This document shows positions 1-8,855 of a stretch of 13,435 nt of DNA, one piece after another. The translations under genes and the position numbers were made by a program. This stretch comes from Rhynchosporium graminicola. Taxonomy: Eukaryota; Ascomycota; Leotiomycetes; Helotiales; Ploettnerulaceae. The stretch is taken from assembly GCA_900074885.1 (NCBI GenBank), contig FJUW01000116.1, forward strand, positions 1 through 13,435. The letters run 5' to 3'. Each line of letters begins with the position of its first letter. Within the stretch, counting starts at the first letter, position 1. The notes beneath the pieces were generated by a model, which was given only the letters and a program-made list of their open reading frames with translations, was not told the DNA's origin and did no database searches.

Positions 1-47
1 AACCCTAACCCTAACCCTAACCCTAACCCTAACCCTAACCCTAACCC
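1..47. repeat. Telomere repeat tract (CCCTAA)n, left chromosome end
   Basis: Seven full AACCCT units and a partial eighth run without interruption from base 1 to about 47, after which unique sequence begins. CCCTAA read 5' to 3' at the left edge is the C-rich strand expected at a left chromosome end; TTAGGG is the usual telomere unit of filamentous ascomycetes and many other eukaryotes. The unit contains no CpA or TpG, so the mutational process seen in the rest of the window could not have altered it. The tract is short, probably because the assembly stops there. Confidence 0.97.
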
Positions 48-49
48 CT

Positions 50-840
50 GAGTTATACGCTATAATAAGGGATAGCGCTGAAATCTACTATCTAGTATAT
101 GAAGGTACCTCTAACCTCTACTCTCGAATATGAACTCCGCTAATAATAGCAGTTATTTATATAGTTAATACTAACTTAGTAGCTCTTTCTTAACCCCTAG
201 CGACTAAAGTGCTAAAATCTACGCTGACGAAGCTAGACTATACGCTCCCTCCTAAGAAGGCTACTAACCTGACTCTATCTACCTCGGGGTTCGTATACTT
301 ACTTAAGCCCGCGATAATAGCTACTACTCTAAAGACTTCCGCTACTAGCGCTCCTAGTAAGCTGCCTATCCTAGGGACCCCTAAAGGCTCTAAAGATAGT
401 TAAGGATAGCTTGCCCTTCCGAGTTTATCTACGCTACTAAATAAGATATTACTATTTAGCGGGGCGACTCCGAGCTCGAGCGCGAGCGAGGGTTCGGTAG
501 ATTATCGAGGTGAGTAGCTCTTCCCTTAACGTGACTCGGGAGACTAATAGTCGACTAGTGAAGAGTTTAGTCGATCGATTATTCCCTCTGCCTACTACGA
601 AAGCTAGCCCCCTGAGCTATAATACTCCGACTAAGAAGGGCAGTAGCTTTATACCTACTGCGGCTAAATCTAAAGGTAAGCGCGCTGCGGAGGATAAGGT
701 AGTAGTATTAGTATCGAAGAAGGTGAAGGCGAAGCAGAAGGGGAAGGCGAAGGCGAACGTGAAGAAGTAAGGGGACCGGATATTACAGAGGATGAATAGT
801 AACTTCAAGGGCGTAGCGGATAGAGGGCGAGCAGAGAGGA
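50..840 (+). pseudogene. Telomere-truncated, RIP-degraded gene remnant with a basic lysine-rich segment
   Basis: The frame starting at 50 reads as protein to 509 with only a few stops (TGA, TAA, TAA, TAG). A GTGAGT donor at 510 and a TTTAG acceptor ending at 570 would join it, in phase, to the frame continuing through 573-770. The deduced protein is rich in Ser, Thr, Pro and Leu. At about 715-767 it ends in a strongly basic run of lysines alternating with Ala, Gly and Val, which could be a nuclear-localisation or nucleic-acid-binding tail. The TAA at 768-770 may be the real stop or a mutated CAA, because the same frame stays protein-like to about 840. There is no start codon: the 5' end is lost at the telomere junction. 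Open stretches at 209-403 and 510-770 begin only with GTG and are not separate genes. Family not recognised. Confidence 0.5.
510..570 (+). other. Candidate 61-nt spliceosomal intron in the telomere-proximal remnant
   Basis: GTGAGT at 510-515 matches the fungal donor consensus. CTAAT at 544-548 fits the CTRAY branch motif and lies 22 nt before the TTTAG acceptor ending at 570. The 61-nt length is typical for filamentous fungi. Removal converts the upstream frame into the downstream frame exactly (phase 1), which explains the only frame change between 50 and 770. This is a prediction from motif and frame without transcript support. Confidence 0.45.
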
Positions 841-1020
841 ACTACATAGTATATATAATAGAATAATAGGATACGTTAAGCTATATCGGAGGTTCGGACC
901 TCCCTATAAGGGGCCGGTAACTAGGATAGAGTCGTAGCACTTACAGTAATAGTAATAGTATTATAACTACGATAACGGTAATAGTATTATAATAATAGGA
1001 AGATACTATCGAGACTAGTG
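841..1020. other. Stretch between remnants with a short hairpin and two 26-nt minisatellite units
   Basis: No convincing frame is visible over most of this interval. A hairpin with a 6-bp stem (GGAGGT/ACCTCC) and TCGG loop lies at 888-903, with weaker outer pairing between CTATA and TATAG flanks. The minisatellite at 942-993 is listed separately. The hairpin may be incidental; there is no tRNA-like A box upstream of it. Confidence 0.4.
942..993. repeat. 26-nt minisatellite, locus 1 (two units)
   Basis: Two adjacent 26-nt units, 942-967 and 968-993, share a core resembling TACGRTAAYGGTAATAGTATTATAAY. Three further units of the same family lie at 1838-1915. Each unit is built from GGT, AAT and AGT triplets, which suggests a triplet-like ancestral sequence that RIP altered later. 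A 26-nt period does not preserve a reading frame. Confidence 0.7.
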
Positions 1021-1779
1021 CGGGTGGATTTAGTTAGAGCTAGAGCTTCCTCTTTAATTAATACCTTTTACTCTCTTAATTATCTAGCGACTACCGCAGG
1101 GAGTTAAGTAAAGCCTGATCTACTTTATGATTCGCAATTAGGTAGCTTTCAGTCTATTCCTAATGAATTCGCCCGCTGGATCGAACCCTTCCGCAGTAGA
1201 TTAGCTACCTGCTCGCCTTGAAGGTCTCGATAGCTCCGAAAGCCTCTCCTAAGGTTAGTCTCTATTATATGTCTTCTACGATTAGTTATGCGTAACCTTT
1301 AAACGTCGTTTATTTTCGATCCTTCTTCAAGATCTAGATCTAGGAGCCTTCGATCGATGTTATAAATTTAATTAGTTAATTACAGTTAGCTAAGGTTAAT
1401 TTAAGGTTCAAAATCAGTTAATAGTTTCTTTATTACGAATCAGTTATTCGATTAAAGAGAGTTATCTTTCGATATATTATTATATAGTCCGTTGCCTTGA
1501 ATTCGCTACTAATTAGACCGGGTTCCCTGCCTTCCCGCGGCTACGAGGTAGTTAATATAAAGTAGGAAGTTAGAGTAGAGGTGAAGCCGAGTAGGCGCCG
1601 GTAGGAGGTTAAGGATATAACTACTTAATTATAAGCAAGGAGCCGGGTTTAATAGTTAGATGAAGATCTAAGGATCAAGGAAATAGTTAATTAGAAAGGA
1701 TCAGTAGAATACTTAGCTCGGCTATATGAGGCCCTGAGTAGTAGGAAGGTGTAAAGGAGACTAATATCGATATATTAAG
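1021..1779 (+). pseudogene. RIP-degraded coding remnant, frame block 1021-1222 then 1224-1779
   Basis: From 1021 to 1222 one plus-strand frame has a single stop before the TGA that closes it, and it reads as a convincing soluble protein segment with tryptophan and many Phe, Pro and Arg codons. After about 1222 a second frame reads best, especially 1480-1779. There the deduced protein is charged and helical: repeated Lys, Arg, Glu and Leu with TAG and TAA where glutamine would fit. I could not place an intron or indel at the switch. The first block may belong to the same gene as the remnant at 50-840, since frames are compatible across part of the gap. Family not recognised. Confidence 0.42.
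1033..1094 (+). repeat. 62-nt direct repeat, copy 1
   Basis: This segment matches 1779-1840 in the same orientation at roughly 80 percent by eye with two single-base gaps. It runs from GTTAGAG to a shared terminal GACTAC. In the upstream block's frame, both copies would encode related peptides beginning Val-Arg and containing Leu-Ile-Asn. The copies are about 750 nt apart and each lies next to a 26-nt minisatellite cluster. Confidence 0.6.
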
Positions 1780-1840
1780 TTAGAGTTAGAGCTCCTTATC
1801 TAATTAATAACCTCTTACTCTTCTAATTATCTGTGACTAC
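1779..1840 (+). repeat. 62-nt direct repeat, copy 2
   Basis: This is the partner of 1033-1094. Its final bases (TAC at 1838) run directly into the first unit of the second minisatellite cluster, whereas copy 1 follows its cluster by about 40 nt. The divergence between copies is largely C/T and G/A, consistent with independent RIP of a once closer pair, plus two small gaps. Confidence 0.6.
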
Positions 1841-1915
1841 GGTAATAGTGATAGTATTATAACTACGGTAAAGGTGACGGTATTATGATTACGATAATAG
1901 TAATTGTATTATGGC
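1838..1915. repeat. 26-nt minisatellite, locus 2 (three units)
   Basis: Three contiguous units, 1838-1863, 1864-1889 and 1890-1915, have the same 26-nt period and the same TACGGTAA start and GTATTAT core as the cluster at 942-993. Variation among units is mostly A for G. The third unit is the most diverged. Confidence 0.72.
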
Positions 1916-2213
1916 CTGCGTGTAAGTAGCACGCGTAGTAATAGTAGTTGAGTTATGTAAAAGCTTCTTAGATATCCCTGAATATAATACTTATAAGGGG
2001 ATCGTAGCGTGGGGCGTTAGTTGATATCGTCTACCTTAATCTACGTAAGATCTACTTAAGCGACAGACTAATAGTAGGTCGCCTATCTATTATCGGTAAG
2101 CGTAATATAATAAGTCGTATAGCTAGACTTATTATTATTACGCTCTTACTTAGAGTTACACGCCGGTTATTATCTAGTAGCCCTGCGAGTTCCTGAATAA
2201 AACGCAGTTAGTA
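1916..2213. other. Probable intergenic stretch with a weak frame and a long inverted repeat
   Basis: A plus-strand frame is protein-like for a short distance (about 1950-2085) and may be the tail of the upstream remnant, but it then becomes dense in stops. An imperfect inverted repeat occupies 2096-2149. Nothing else is supportable here. Confidence 0.4.
2096..2149. repeat. Imperfect inverted repeat / stem-loop
   Basis: The left arm at 2096-2116 (GTAAGCGTAAT through AATAAGTC) pairs with the right arm at 2126-2149 (GACTTATTATT through CTCTTAC) around a 9-nt loop. Two extra bases in the right arm and one TA/AT difference are the main imperfections. It lies in the likely intergenic region about 150 nt before the ATG at 2295. 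It could be a relic terminal or regulatory structure, or chance in a TA-rich sequence. Confidence 0.5.
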
Positions 2214-2281
2214 ACCCTCCCTTATTCCTTTAATATTCCTTACTCCTATATACCCCTTACTATAAACTCCCTCTCACGCCT
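2214..2281 (+). promoter_or_regulatory. Pyrimidine-rich promoter-like tract with TATATA before the ATG at 2295
   Basis: About 70 nt are dominated by CCT, CTT and TCC on the plus strand. They contain TATATA at 2247-2252 and end about 14 nt before a surviving in-frame ATG. Pyrimidine-rich tracts immediately upstream of the coding start are common in filamentous fungal promoters. The position relative to the start codon and the change in composition from the flanks are the evidence. No specific factor site can be named. Confidence 0.4.
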
Positions 2282-2294
2282 TACTATCGATAGG

Positions 2295-4322
2295 ATGCGA
2301 CCGGCCGAGATTATACTAGAATATAGTACGCTCACAGGGGAATATCAGATAGTAGTGCCTCCTAACCCCTATACCTACCTAGCGTTAATACTAATAAGGA
2401 TAGCTCCTATAGTAAATCGTCTACTACCTGATCCTCGAACTAACGAATACCCGACCGGAAAAGATCTCTCGTATCTAAGATACCTTTCGGGCGCTTATAG
2501 AGAAGCTATAGATAACCTCGACTATATCTTCCCGGCTGCCGAGAGACGCTACTTGCTAGGCGCTATTACTGACCCTTTTACTACTATTATACTTCCTACT
2601 ATCTCTAATCCGAGCTCTCCCTAGGACGTTCACGCCCTTCCTCTTATTATATAAAGACCGAGAACCTTTGCCCTCTAGCGGGCCGCCTAGTCTGAATAAT
2701 ACCCTTTCGAAACGTATATCTCCGGGCCTCGAGCCTACGGATCTTATATCTTTAATTCCTACCTCTACTTATTAAATATCTACGAATTCTGCGAATCTTA
2801 CCTCTACTGATCTATCCTCTGCGGATCCTATAAATACTACTTTTACGATTCCTACAACTATAAATCCTGCGAGTCTTACGACTATAAATCCTGCGAATCC
2901 TATAGCTAGATATCCTGCGAATCCTACTACTACGAATCTGCTAGCGACTAACCTCCTTATTACGCCCGAACCTATAATAACGCCGGATAGAATAGTAATA
3001 TAGCCTCGGAAACGAAGAAGGATAGAGGAAAGATACTAAGCTGATCCGGTTAGAACGATAGCTCTATAATAGACGGCGAGCCGGGAGAGGGTTTACGAAC
3101 TAGACGCGGTAGAGACCTTTTAATAAGAGCTATAGTAGCTATATATTAAGGGGAAGAAGAATAACGCCGCGGCGTCGTATTATATCCTAGCTTTATAGAT
3201 TACTTTCCTTAAGGAGTTCTTCTTTTAAAACACGTTCGGGAGAGCTTACTAATAGCGGATTCTCGAGCTACTTAATGAGATCGTGGAATACGAAGAGGTA
3301 AAGATATCTGAGGTAGTTTTAGCAGCAGAAACTGCGGCGGCGAAGAATCTACTACTAGAGATATAAACCTTTTTTATATTATATACTAAGTATAAAGCAA
3401 GAGATACTAAGCAGGAGATAACTCAGGAGATTACTAAGATAATTCGCGGATTTGAGCTATACTAAGCCTTTATAGATCTATAGGAGAAAGCGGCAGGCCC
3501 GGATAGAGATAAGTTACGAAGGTTCCTCGAGTTATAAGGCTTCGCTAAGTCGTAAGGGCATGATATTCGCAGTTATATCTTAGGCTACTTATTAAAGGAG
3601 CTAGGCATAAGACTAGATATCCTAAGTAATAAGCTACAGGTTTACTAGGGAGTCTACCTTCTAGTATAGCAGTTTAGGAAGGGTATCATAGTACTTCTCC
3701 TGAAGAGGGCCCTAAGTTAGTAAGTAGCTAATCCTTAACCTCTGCTCGTAGCACTTCTAATAGCTCTAGGATCTATAAGATTAGCACCTAGAAAATGCAG
3801 CGGATTACTAAGGTCCTCTTCGACGCCTTCCCGGGATCGGTTAACATATGCGCAGCTACAGAGTATCTGATTTCATATATCTTAAAAGAGCTTAGTGCGA
3901 AGTTAATAGCGCTATAAACGTCGCGAGGAGCATATTAGCTAAGTCTCTCTCTGCTTGAAACCCTTAGCTTACTCTAGGGCGGAGGAAAGAACTCTAGCGA
4001 AGCAGGTTCTCTCTAACGATAGCTATATATATACTATTATTACTGTTATATAGAAGGTATTGCAGGTATAGGCGAGTGCTATAACGCGATATAGTCGCGA
4101 TTAGGGAACGGTCGCTATAGTAATATATATTTAGTTTCGGCCGTAATAGTCTATAATAAATTAGAATAGCTTCTCGGGGAAATCGGGTTTATTATAATAC
4201 AGCTGGTCTCTGACGGTCGCTTAGTAGACATAGGTATACCTTAGTGTTTTAGCATATTAATATGTCTAAATATTAAACTACTATATTATCTCTGCTCGGT
4301 ATCCTACTAGTGTAAAAATTCC
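2295..4322 (+). pseudogene. RIP-degraded gene, N-terminal and central part, surviving ATG start
   Basis: The frame from the ATG at 2295 is open for 109 codons to a TAG at 2622-2624. It encodes a soluble-looking segment with many Tyr, Pro and Leu. A +1 frame then carries the protein from about 2640 to 3719. First comes a Ser/Thr/Pro/Asn-rich low-complexity linker (2700-2990). Next is a basic patch of Pro-Arg-Lys-Arg-Arg-Arg type near 3004-3021 that could be a nuclear-localisation signal. Then follows a charged helical region with repeated Glu, Leu and Ala (3060-3700). A GTAAGT donor at 3720 leads into the original frame, which reads from about 3765 to 4320 and includes an internal ATG at 3794. 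Stops are mostly TAG and TAA at likely Gln or Trp positions. The first frame change, near 2600-2640, is unexplained. Family not recognised; it probably continues into the next feature. Confidence 0.55.
3720..3769 (+). other. Candidate intron with GTAAGT donor
   Basis: GTAAGT at 3720-3725 is a perfect fungal donor placed exactly where the upstream coding frame ends. Three possible acceptors, AG ending at 3751, 3763 and 3769, all give lengths (32, 44 and 50 nt) of the same phase and all lead into the downstream coding frame. The 50-nt version ending CTCTAG is closest to usual fungal intron size; in the 44-nt version the junction codon is not a stop. CTAAT at 3757-3761 is the nearest branch-like motif. 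Confidence 0.42.
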
Positions 4323-5257
4323 TTATCTTATATTATATATCATGTTCCCGTTATCTGCTTTATAATACTAAAAGCTATAAAGGCAAGAAGAAGGTCAGTT
4401 TCAAGTAGTTAGTTGAGGAAAAATAAGGTACGGACCTTATCGAGTAGGTTTATGTCGCGTAGTTAATCGGGAAAGATCCTGATAAGGCCGATAGATCGCT
4501 TTATTATAGTATTACGCGATTATCTGATCGAAGGTCGCGTGCTAATTTAGGGTAGAACTCTTTAAGTAGCTTGTCGATAGCTCTGTTATTTACTTCTTAC
4601 GCGACCTCGAACGAGTATACTTATGATACAGTAAGGACTTATCAGGCGGCCCTTATCTTACTTTCTATAGCGACTCTAATAGAAGATAGAGAAGGGTATG
4701 CAGGATACTCTAGCTGTCGGAGTCAGTCGAGTGATAGGCTTACTACGATTAACTCGCTATTATTAGGCGCTAGGAGAAGTGAAGAGGCGTCTTTAATCGG
4801 AGACTCGGGTTTAGCTACAATTAATTCCCTGCTGCCAGAGGCTAGGAGTAGTATTAAGGCGTCTATAAGCGGAGACTCGGGTTTAGCTACGATTAATTCC
4901 CTGCTGCTAGACGCTAGGAGTAGTATTAAGGCGTCTATAATCAGAGACTCGGGTTTAGCTACGATTAATTCCCTGCTACCGGACGCTAGGAGTAGTATCG
5001 AGGCAGCTTTAATCGCAAGCTCCGGTCTTACTACTATTAATTCCTTACTGCCGGACGCTAGGAGTAGCGTCGAGGTATCCTTAATCGAGGACTCAGGTTT
5101 CGCTACGATTAGGTCTCTCTTATTAAGAGCAGGGAGTAATATTAACGTAAGATCAGCTAAGGACTCGGGTTTCGCGATAATCGATACTCTACTACTAGTA
5201 GCGAGGAGTAGTAGTAAGGCGGTATCATTCGCGGACTGCATCTCGACTCTTAGATAA
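4323..5257 (+). pseudogene. RIP-degraded gene, C-terminal part with 24-residue tandem repeats
   Basis: A plus-strand frame reads from about 4323 through 4570 with a handful of TAA and TAG codons, then is fully open from 4571 to the TAA at 5255-5257. The first part is charged and Lys-rich. The open part begins with a Ser/Ala/Thr/Tyr segment and then runs into seven 24-residue repeats of consensus type Asp-Ser-Gly-Leu-Ala-Thr-Ile-Asn-Ser-Leu-Leu. The only initiator-like codon at 4571 is TTG and no in-frame ATG is present, so the open stretch is not a gene on its own. I read it as the C-terminal part of the locus starting at 2295. It is open probably because its repeat lacks Gln and Trp codons, so CpA mutation creates no stops. 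Function unknown. Confidence 0.5.
4730..5233 (+). repeat. 72-nt tandem repeat, seven units
   Basis: Units start at 4730, 4802, 4874, 4946, 5018, 5090 and 5162, exactly 72 nt apart with no indels. Units two to four are nearly identical; the first and the last two are more diverged. Because 72 is a multiple of three, a frame open in one unit stays open in all, and the opposite strand is open as well (4723-5241). Each unit encodes about 24 residues rich in Ser, Leu, Ala and Ile with an Ala-Arg-Ser-Ser motif, a spacing that could form a helical or solenoid repeat. Confidence 0.85.
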
Positions 5258-5280
5258 TTAGAATAACTAGTAGACTATAA

Positions 5281-8200
5281 CCCTATGATCGCCTTACTAT
5301 TACTATCTCTAAACTCGGAATACTTTATTACCTGATAAACGTCGCGTTTCGATTCTTTAGGCTACGAGCGGGTAAAGTAGTAGTAATTAAGAAGAGATAA
5401 GGTAGAGAGTCTCTTGGACGGAAAGGGCTACTGAGATTAGCGTACGTTCTATTAGGATAATAGGAGGGTAAAGGGAGGGGGTTCCTAGGAACGAATAGGT
5501 AAGGGTACGTTAATCGGAGATATCTCTCGGGGCGAGCTAATAGAATTATAGATATAGGGGAAGCTTCTGTGGACTATAAGGGTAACTATAAGATAGTAGA
5601 CTCTCTAGGCGAACTAATAGATATATTCGATAGACCTGGGATAGACTTCTCGTAAGACGGGTACGACCGGAATATACTAAACCTCCTTCGATAATACGAT
5701 ATATAAGAATAGTCCGAGGAGTACTACTAACTAGCGGATATTATCTGACGCTAAACCTAGGCGGGGATCTTAGGCTATATAGACTAACGATATAGCCGGG
5801 AGGAGATTAGCTATAATACTGCTACAGGGGATAATTATTACTCGCTAGATACTATATACGAGAATATCAGGGGGTTTCCGAGTAATACGATTAGACTCGG
5901 ATTTAATAGTCTTCGGGGGAACTAAGGGGTAGTAGTAAGGTAAGTCCTGCCCTCGGCGGAAGTAATTAAGGAGCTTTTCACTAGTATTTAAGATAAGAGC
6001 TCCGGGGTAAAGAATATATACTTATACTTAGAGGAGCCGGCGCAGACGTTTCTTAGGACGAGTATAGATATCGATAGCACGATTGCGTTTCCGGTTTTAG
6101 TAGGAGCGTTTCGGGGAGAGCTTTACTATTACCTGACTTTCTAGTTTACGCGTAGGATTATAAGCGATATAAAGATCGAACGAAGTATTTATCACGAGGA
6201 TAATAAGGGAACTTTAAGAGTAGCGACTCTTTAGCTATAATAAATCCTATACGTGTATATCGGCGGGATCTAAGGGATTTATGATTATATAGTCTATATA
6301 TTCTTATCTCGTCTTTATAAGTCGGATATTCCCTTTAAGGGCTTGACGGAGGTCTAGATACGAGCTTTCACAGATAGTATTATACTTAAGAGTATCTTCG
6401 ATTATATCCTAAATATAGCTACTTAGTATATCTTACTAACTTAGCTAACGAGTTAGTTGAATGCCGCGGCGAAGGCGAACGAAACCCGAATAGGGGCGCA
6501 GGATTCGATAGTAAGATAATACCGGACTTACGCTATCTAGTTCTAATACCTCGAGGCGATCTGGATAATAGTATAAAGCTATACGCAGGAAGCTGATTTA
6601 CAGGATTTCTCTGATGCCTTTCTTTATATAATAAGTAAGGGTTATAAGTTATAATTCTAAGGCTAGGATTTATTTCCTATAGTCGTGGCTAAGTTCTATA
6701 ATAAGCTCGATACTATCTTCGATTAGAGGTTCCTATAGTACGAAGAGCTGTATATAGATATAGCGATAGAGATCTGCCTAAGCGTACCTGCAGAGGGGAT
6801 ATCTGATTAAGGAGAGGCTTAGGTATACTTATAGAAATGATATTATTTAGAGAGGTTTCTCGAGAATATATATGTCGAGCCGGTCGAGGGGGTAATATAA
6901 TATTATAACGTTAAGTTCCTATATAAGGCAGTAAATATAATATATATTCCTGTAAAGAAGTCGTAGATCTATACTGCAGGCTTACGGTACTTATAATACT
7001 ATACGATAGAGAAAGAGATTACGGATACTAGCACGATCTATCCCTTTTAGAATAAGAGTATATTAGAGCTCTACCTCGACTAGACGACCTGGCACTCGGT
7101 AGTATCGGATAGGAAATAGGTAAGGAAGAAACAAGAGACTATCGAGGGGGTATATCGGAACTCGAAGAAGCGAGTACGTATTACGTATTATAATACTTAT
7201 AATTAGGCGTTAGCCTTACGCTTAGAGTATCGCGTTAAGAGTATAGTCCTCTTAGTCTATATAGATAAGTATCGGAGACGAGAAATAGATTAAGGGCGCA
7301 GGTTATAGCTACTATAGTAGTCGAAGATACCTTTATTTACATAAGCGATAGAAACCCCTAGGTTCTGCGATTATATACTAGGTAACGTTCAAAAGCTATA
7401 TATACTATTCGAGGCGGTAGTAATAATAGTACTTAGTAATAGGATCGTTAAAGGCCGGAGTTATCTGCTATATGCCCTGCTTTAGTGCTTTCGCTACTTC
7501 TTCTCCTGCAGTACGTTAGAGATAGTGCCGAGCCTCTAGTACTAAAAGTATATATCGCAGAGGACCGGGAGGTAGCGATATAGTCTAGCGTTCGAGAGGA
7601 CCTTGTTATAAATAGGCTATAGCTAGTAGGGTTCGGTAATGGACTGGAGGCGCCTCTAGGTTACGGAGGAGATGAAACCTTACTTTGTGATAAAGTCTTC
7701 GGATATCCTGGGTTTTAATTAAAGGACGCGTAAGGTCTAACAGGCGGCTTAGGAGCTAGATAATATTCTTAAGGTTCTCCTTAAGGCGATAGAAGAGCTA
7801 AAGCTTAACGATGTCTTATAGCTACTTAGCTACTTATATTTCAGAAGGTATCGCTAAGAGGTCTTATAAGGTCTACTTAAGGAGGTATATCTAGGAAAGT
7901 CTGATATTAGGAGTAAGATTAAGGAGGATAAGATTCGCTTTTATAAGTCCGACTTAGCTAGTTACTTCAGGAGGCTGTATTTTACGTTAGGGAATAAGAC
8001 GAGGGTGAAAAACCTAAGAGCTATCTTCGACTAGTTATAGTTAGCTAATAGGTCGTGGAATTATACGTATTTCGAAGCGAAATAGTACCGGATAATATAT
8101 AGTAAGGTAGATAGGGCGCTTCGCGTATATCTAACGATCTAAGACTAATAGAGGCAGGCGTTCTTTATAGATTTCTTTTAGTTCTATTTAGTGATACCTC

Positions 8201-8532
8201 TTTTAGACGGGAATAGAACGCTACTATCGACAGTAAAGTATATAGGGCAGCGCATTTAGTAGTTAGTAGTAGAGAGGAGAGGGGTTTTTAAGTAGGGGCG
8301 GCTAGAATATAATAAGATAGCGCCCCTACTATACCCTGAATCGCTCTCGATGATAAAGGAGCGAATACTAAGGTTTTTAAGGCCTTGAAAAGGGTTTCGG
8401 TATACTAAGATACTGAAAGAGGGCGGCGAGGCGTGCACTAGGAGTTAAGTGCTAGGGAAGTTAGGGGGGAAATATAGTTCTGATATCGGATAAGTTATAT
8501 TAGTATTTCCTCTTACGATAGGGCTATTATAA
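5281..8532 (+). pseudogene. Large RIP-degraded gene, more than 1000 codons in one frame, unknown fungal family
   Basis: One plus-strand frame (first base at positions 1 mod 3) reads as protein from about 5281 to the TAA at 8530-8532 without any frame change. It is broken roughly every dozen codons, almost always by TAG or TAA. The deduced protein is Tyr-, Ile- and Leu-rich with regular charged residues. Features include an Ile-Asp-Ile-Asp-Ser-Thr motif near 6067-6084 and an Ala-Ala-Ala-Lys-Ala-Asn-Glu-Thr-Arg run near 6463-6490. A charged Arg/Lys segment lies at about 7106-7280, and a Leu-Gly-Phe at 7708-7716 sits ahead of a long helical Glu/Leu/Lys region (7740-7990). No signal peptide, zinc finger, helicase or polymerase motif is apparent. 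The start is not visible; an ATG would become ATA under RIP. The Leu-Gly-Phe recalls DUF3723, a fungal family often carried by giant mobile elements, but that alone is too weak to name it. The absence of indels implies decay by point mutation only. Confidence 0.6.
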
Positions 8533-8855
8533 GGCTCGTGGATATATTAAGGGGGAATAGATTTCCTCTAGCGATAGTGCTATCGTGGGGCTTATTATAA
8601 TATTAGTAGAAGGTGGATTTTCCTCGTGACGAGAGTACTATCTTAGGAATTATTAATATATAAGTGGAAAGTGGATTCTCTTTATAACGAGAGTACTATT
8701 ATAGGACTTATTAATATATTAGTAGAAGGGGGATTTTCCTTATAGCGAGAGTGCTATCATAGGACTCGTTAACATATTAGTAGAAGATAGATTTTCCTTG
8801 TGATAATAGTACTACTATAAGGCTCGTTAAAATATTAATAGAATATATAATTATA
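8495..8855. repeat. 58-nt tandem minisatellite array, about six units
   Basis: Units start at 8542, 8600, 8658, 8716, 8774 and 8832 (the last cut short near 8855), each exactly 58 nt. A shortened copy occupies 8495-8541. The consensus is ATATTAGTAGAAG, then GATTTTCCT, then GAGAGTACTAT, then AGGACTYRTTAA. The first unit contains a perfect CGATAG-TG-CTATCG hairpin at 8572-8585, and other units keep degraded versions. The array overlaps the last codons of the large remnant and fills its 3' flank. A 58-nt period would not preserve frame. Confidence 0.85.

Noticed and set aside
209..403. Open stretch of 64 codons as a stand-alone gene
   Set aside because: It begins with GTG, has no ATG, and is a continuous part of a longer stop-broken frame running from the telomere to 509.
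617..808. Minus-strand open stretch
   Set aside because: Shadow of the plus-strand lysine-rich segment; the reversed AAG-rich sequence gives Phe/Leu runs.
888..903. GGTTCGGACC resembling a tRNA B box
   Set aside because: It is part of a simple hairpin. No A box, acceptor stem or anticodon arm can be found upstream.
942..993. CRISPR-like array (also considered for 8495-8855)
   Set aside because: Repeats are contiguous without unique spacers, and the sequence is clearly from a eukaryote.
4723..5241. 172-codon minus-strand open stretch across the 72-nt array
   Set aside because: A repeat whose length is a multiple of three stays open in any frame free of stops in one unit. The plus-strand frame connects to coding sequence upstream; the minus one does not connect to anything.
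8256..8438. Minus-strand 60-codon open stretch
   Set aside because: It starts with GTG and lies antisense to the well-supported frame of the large plus-strand remnant.
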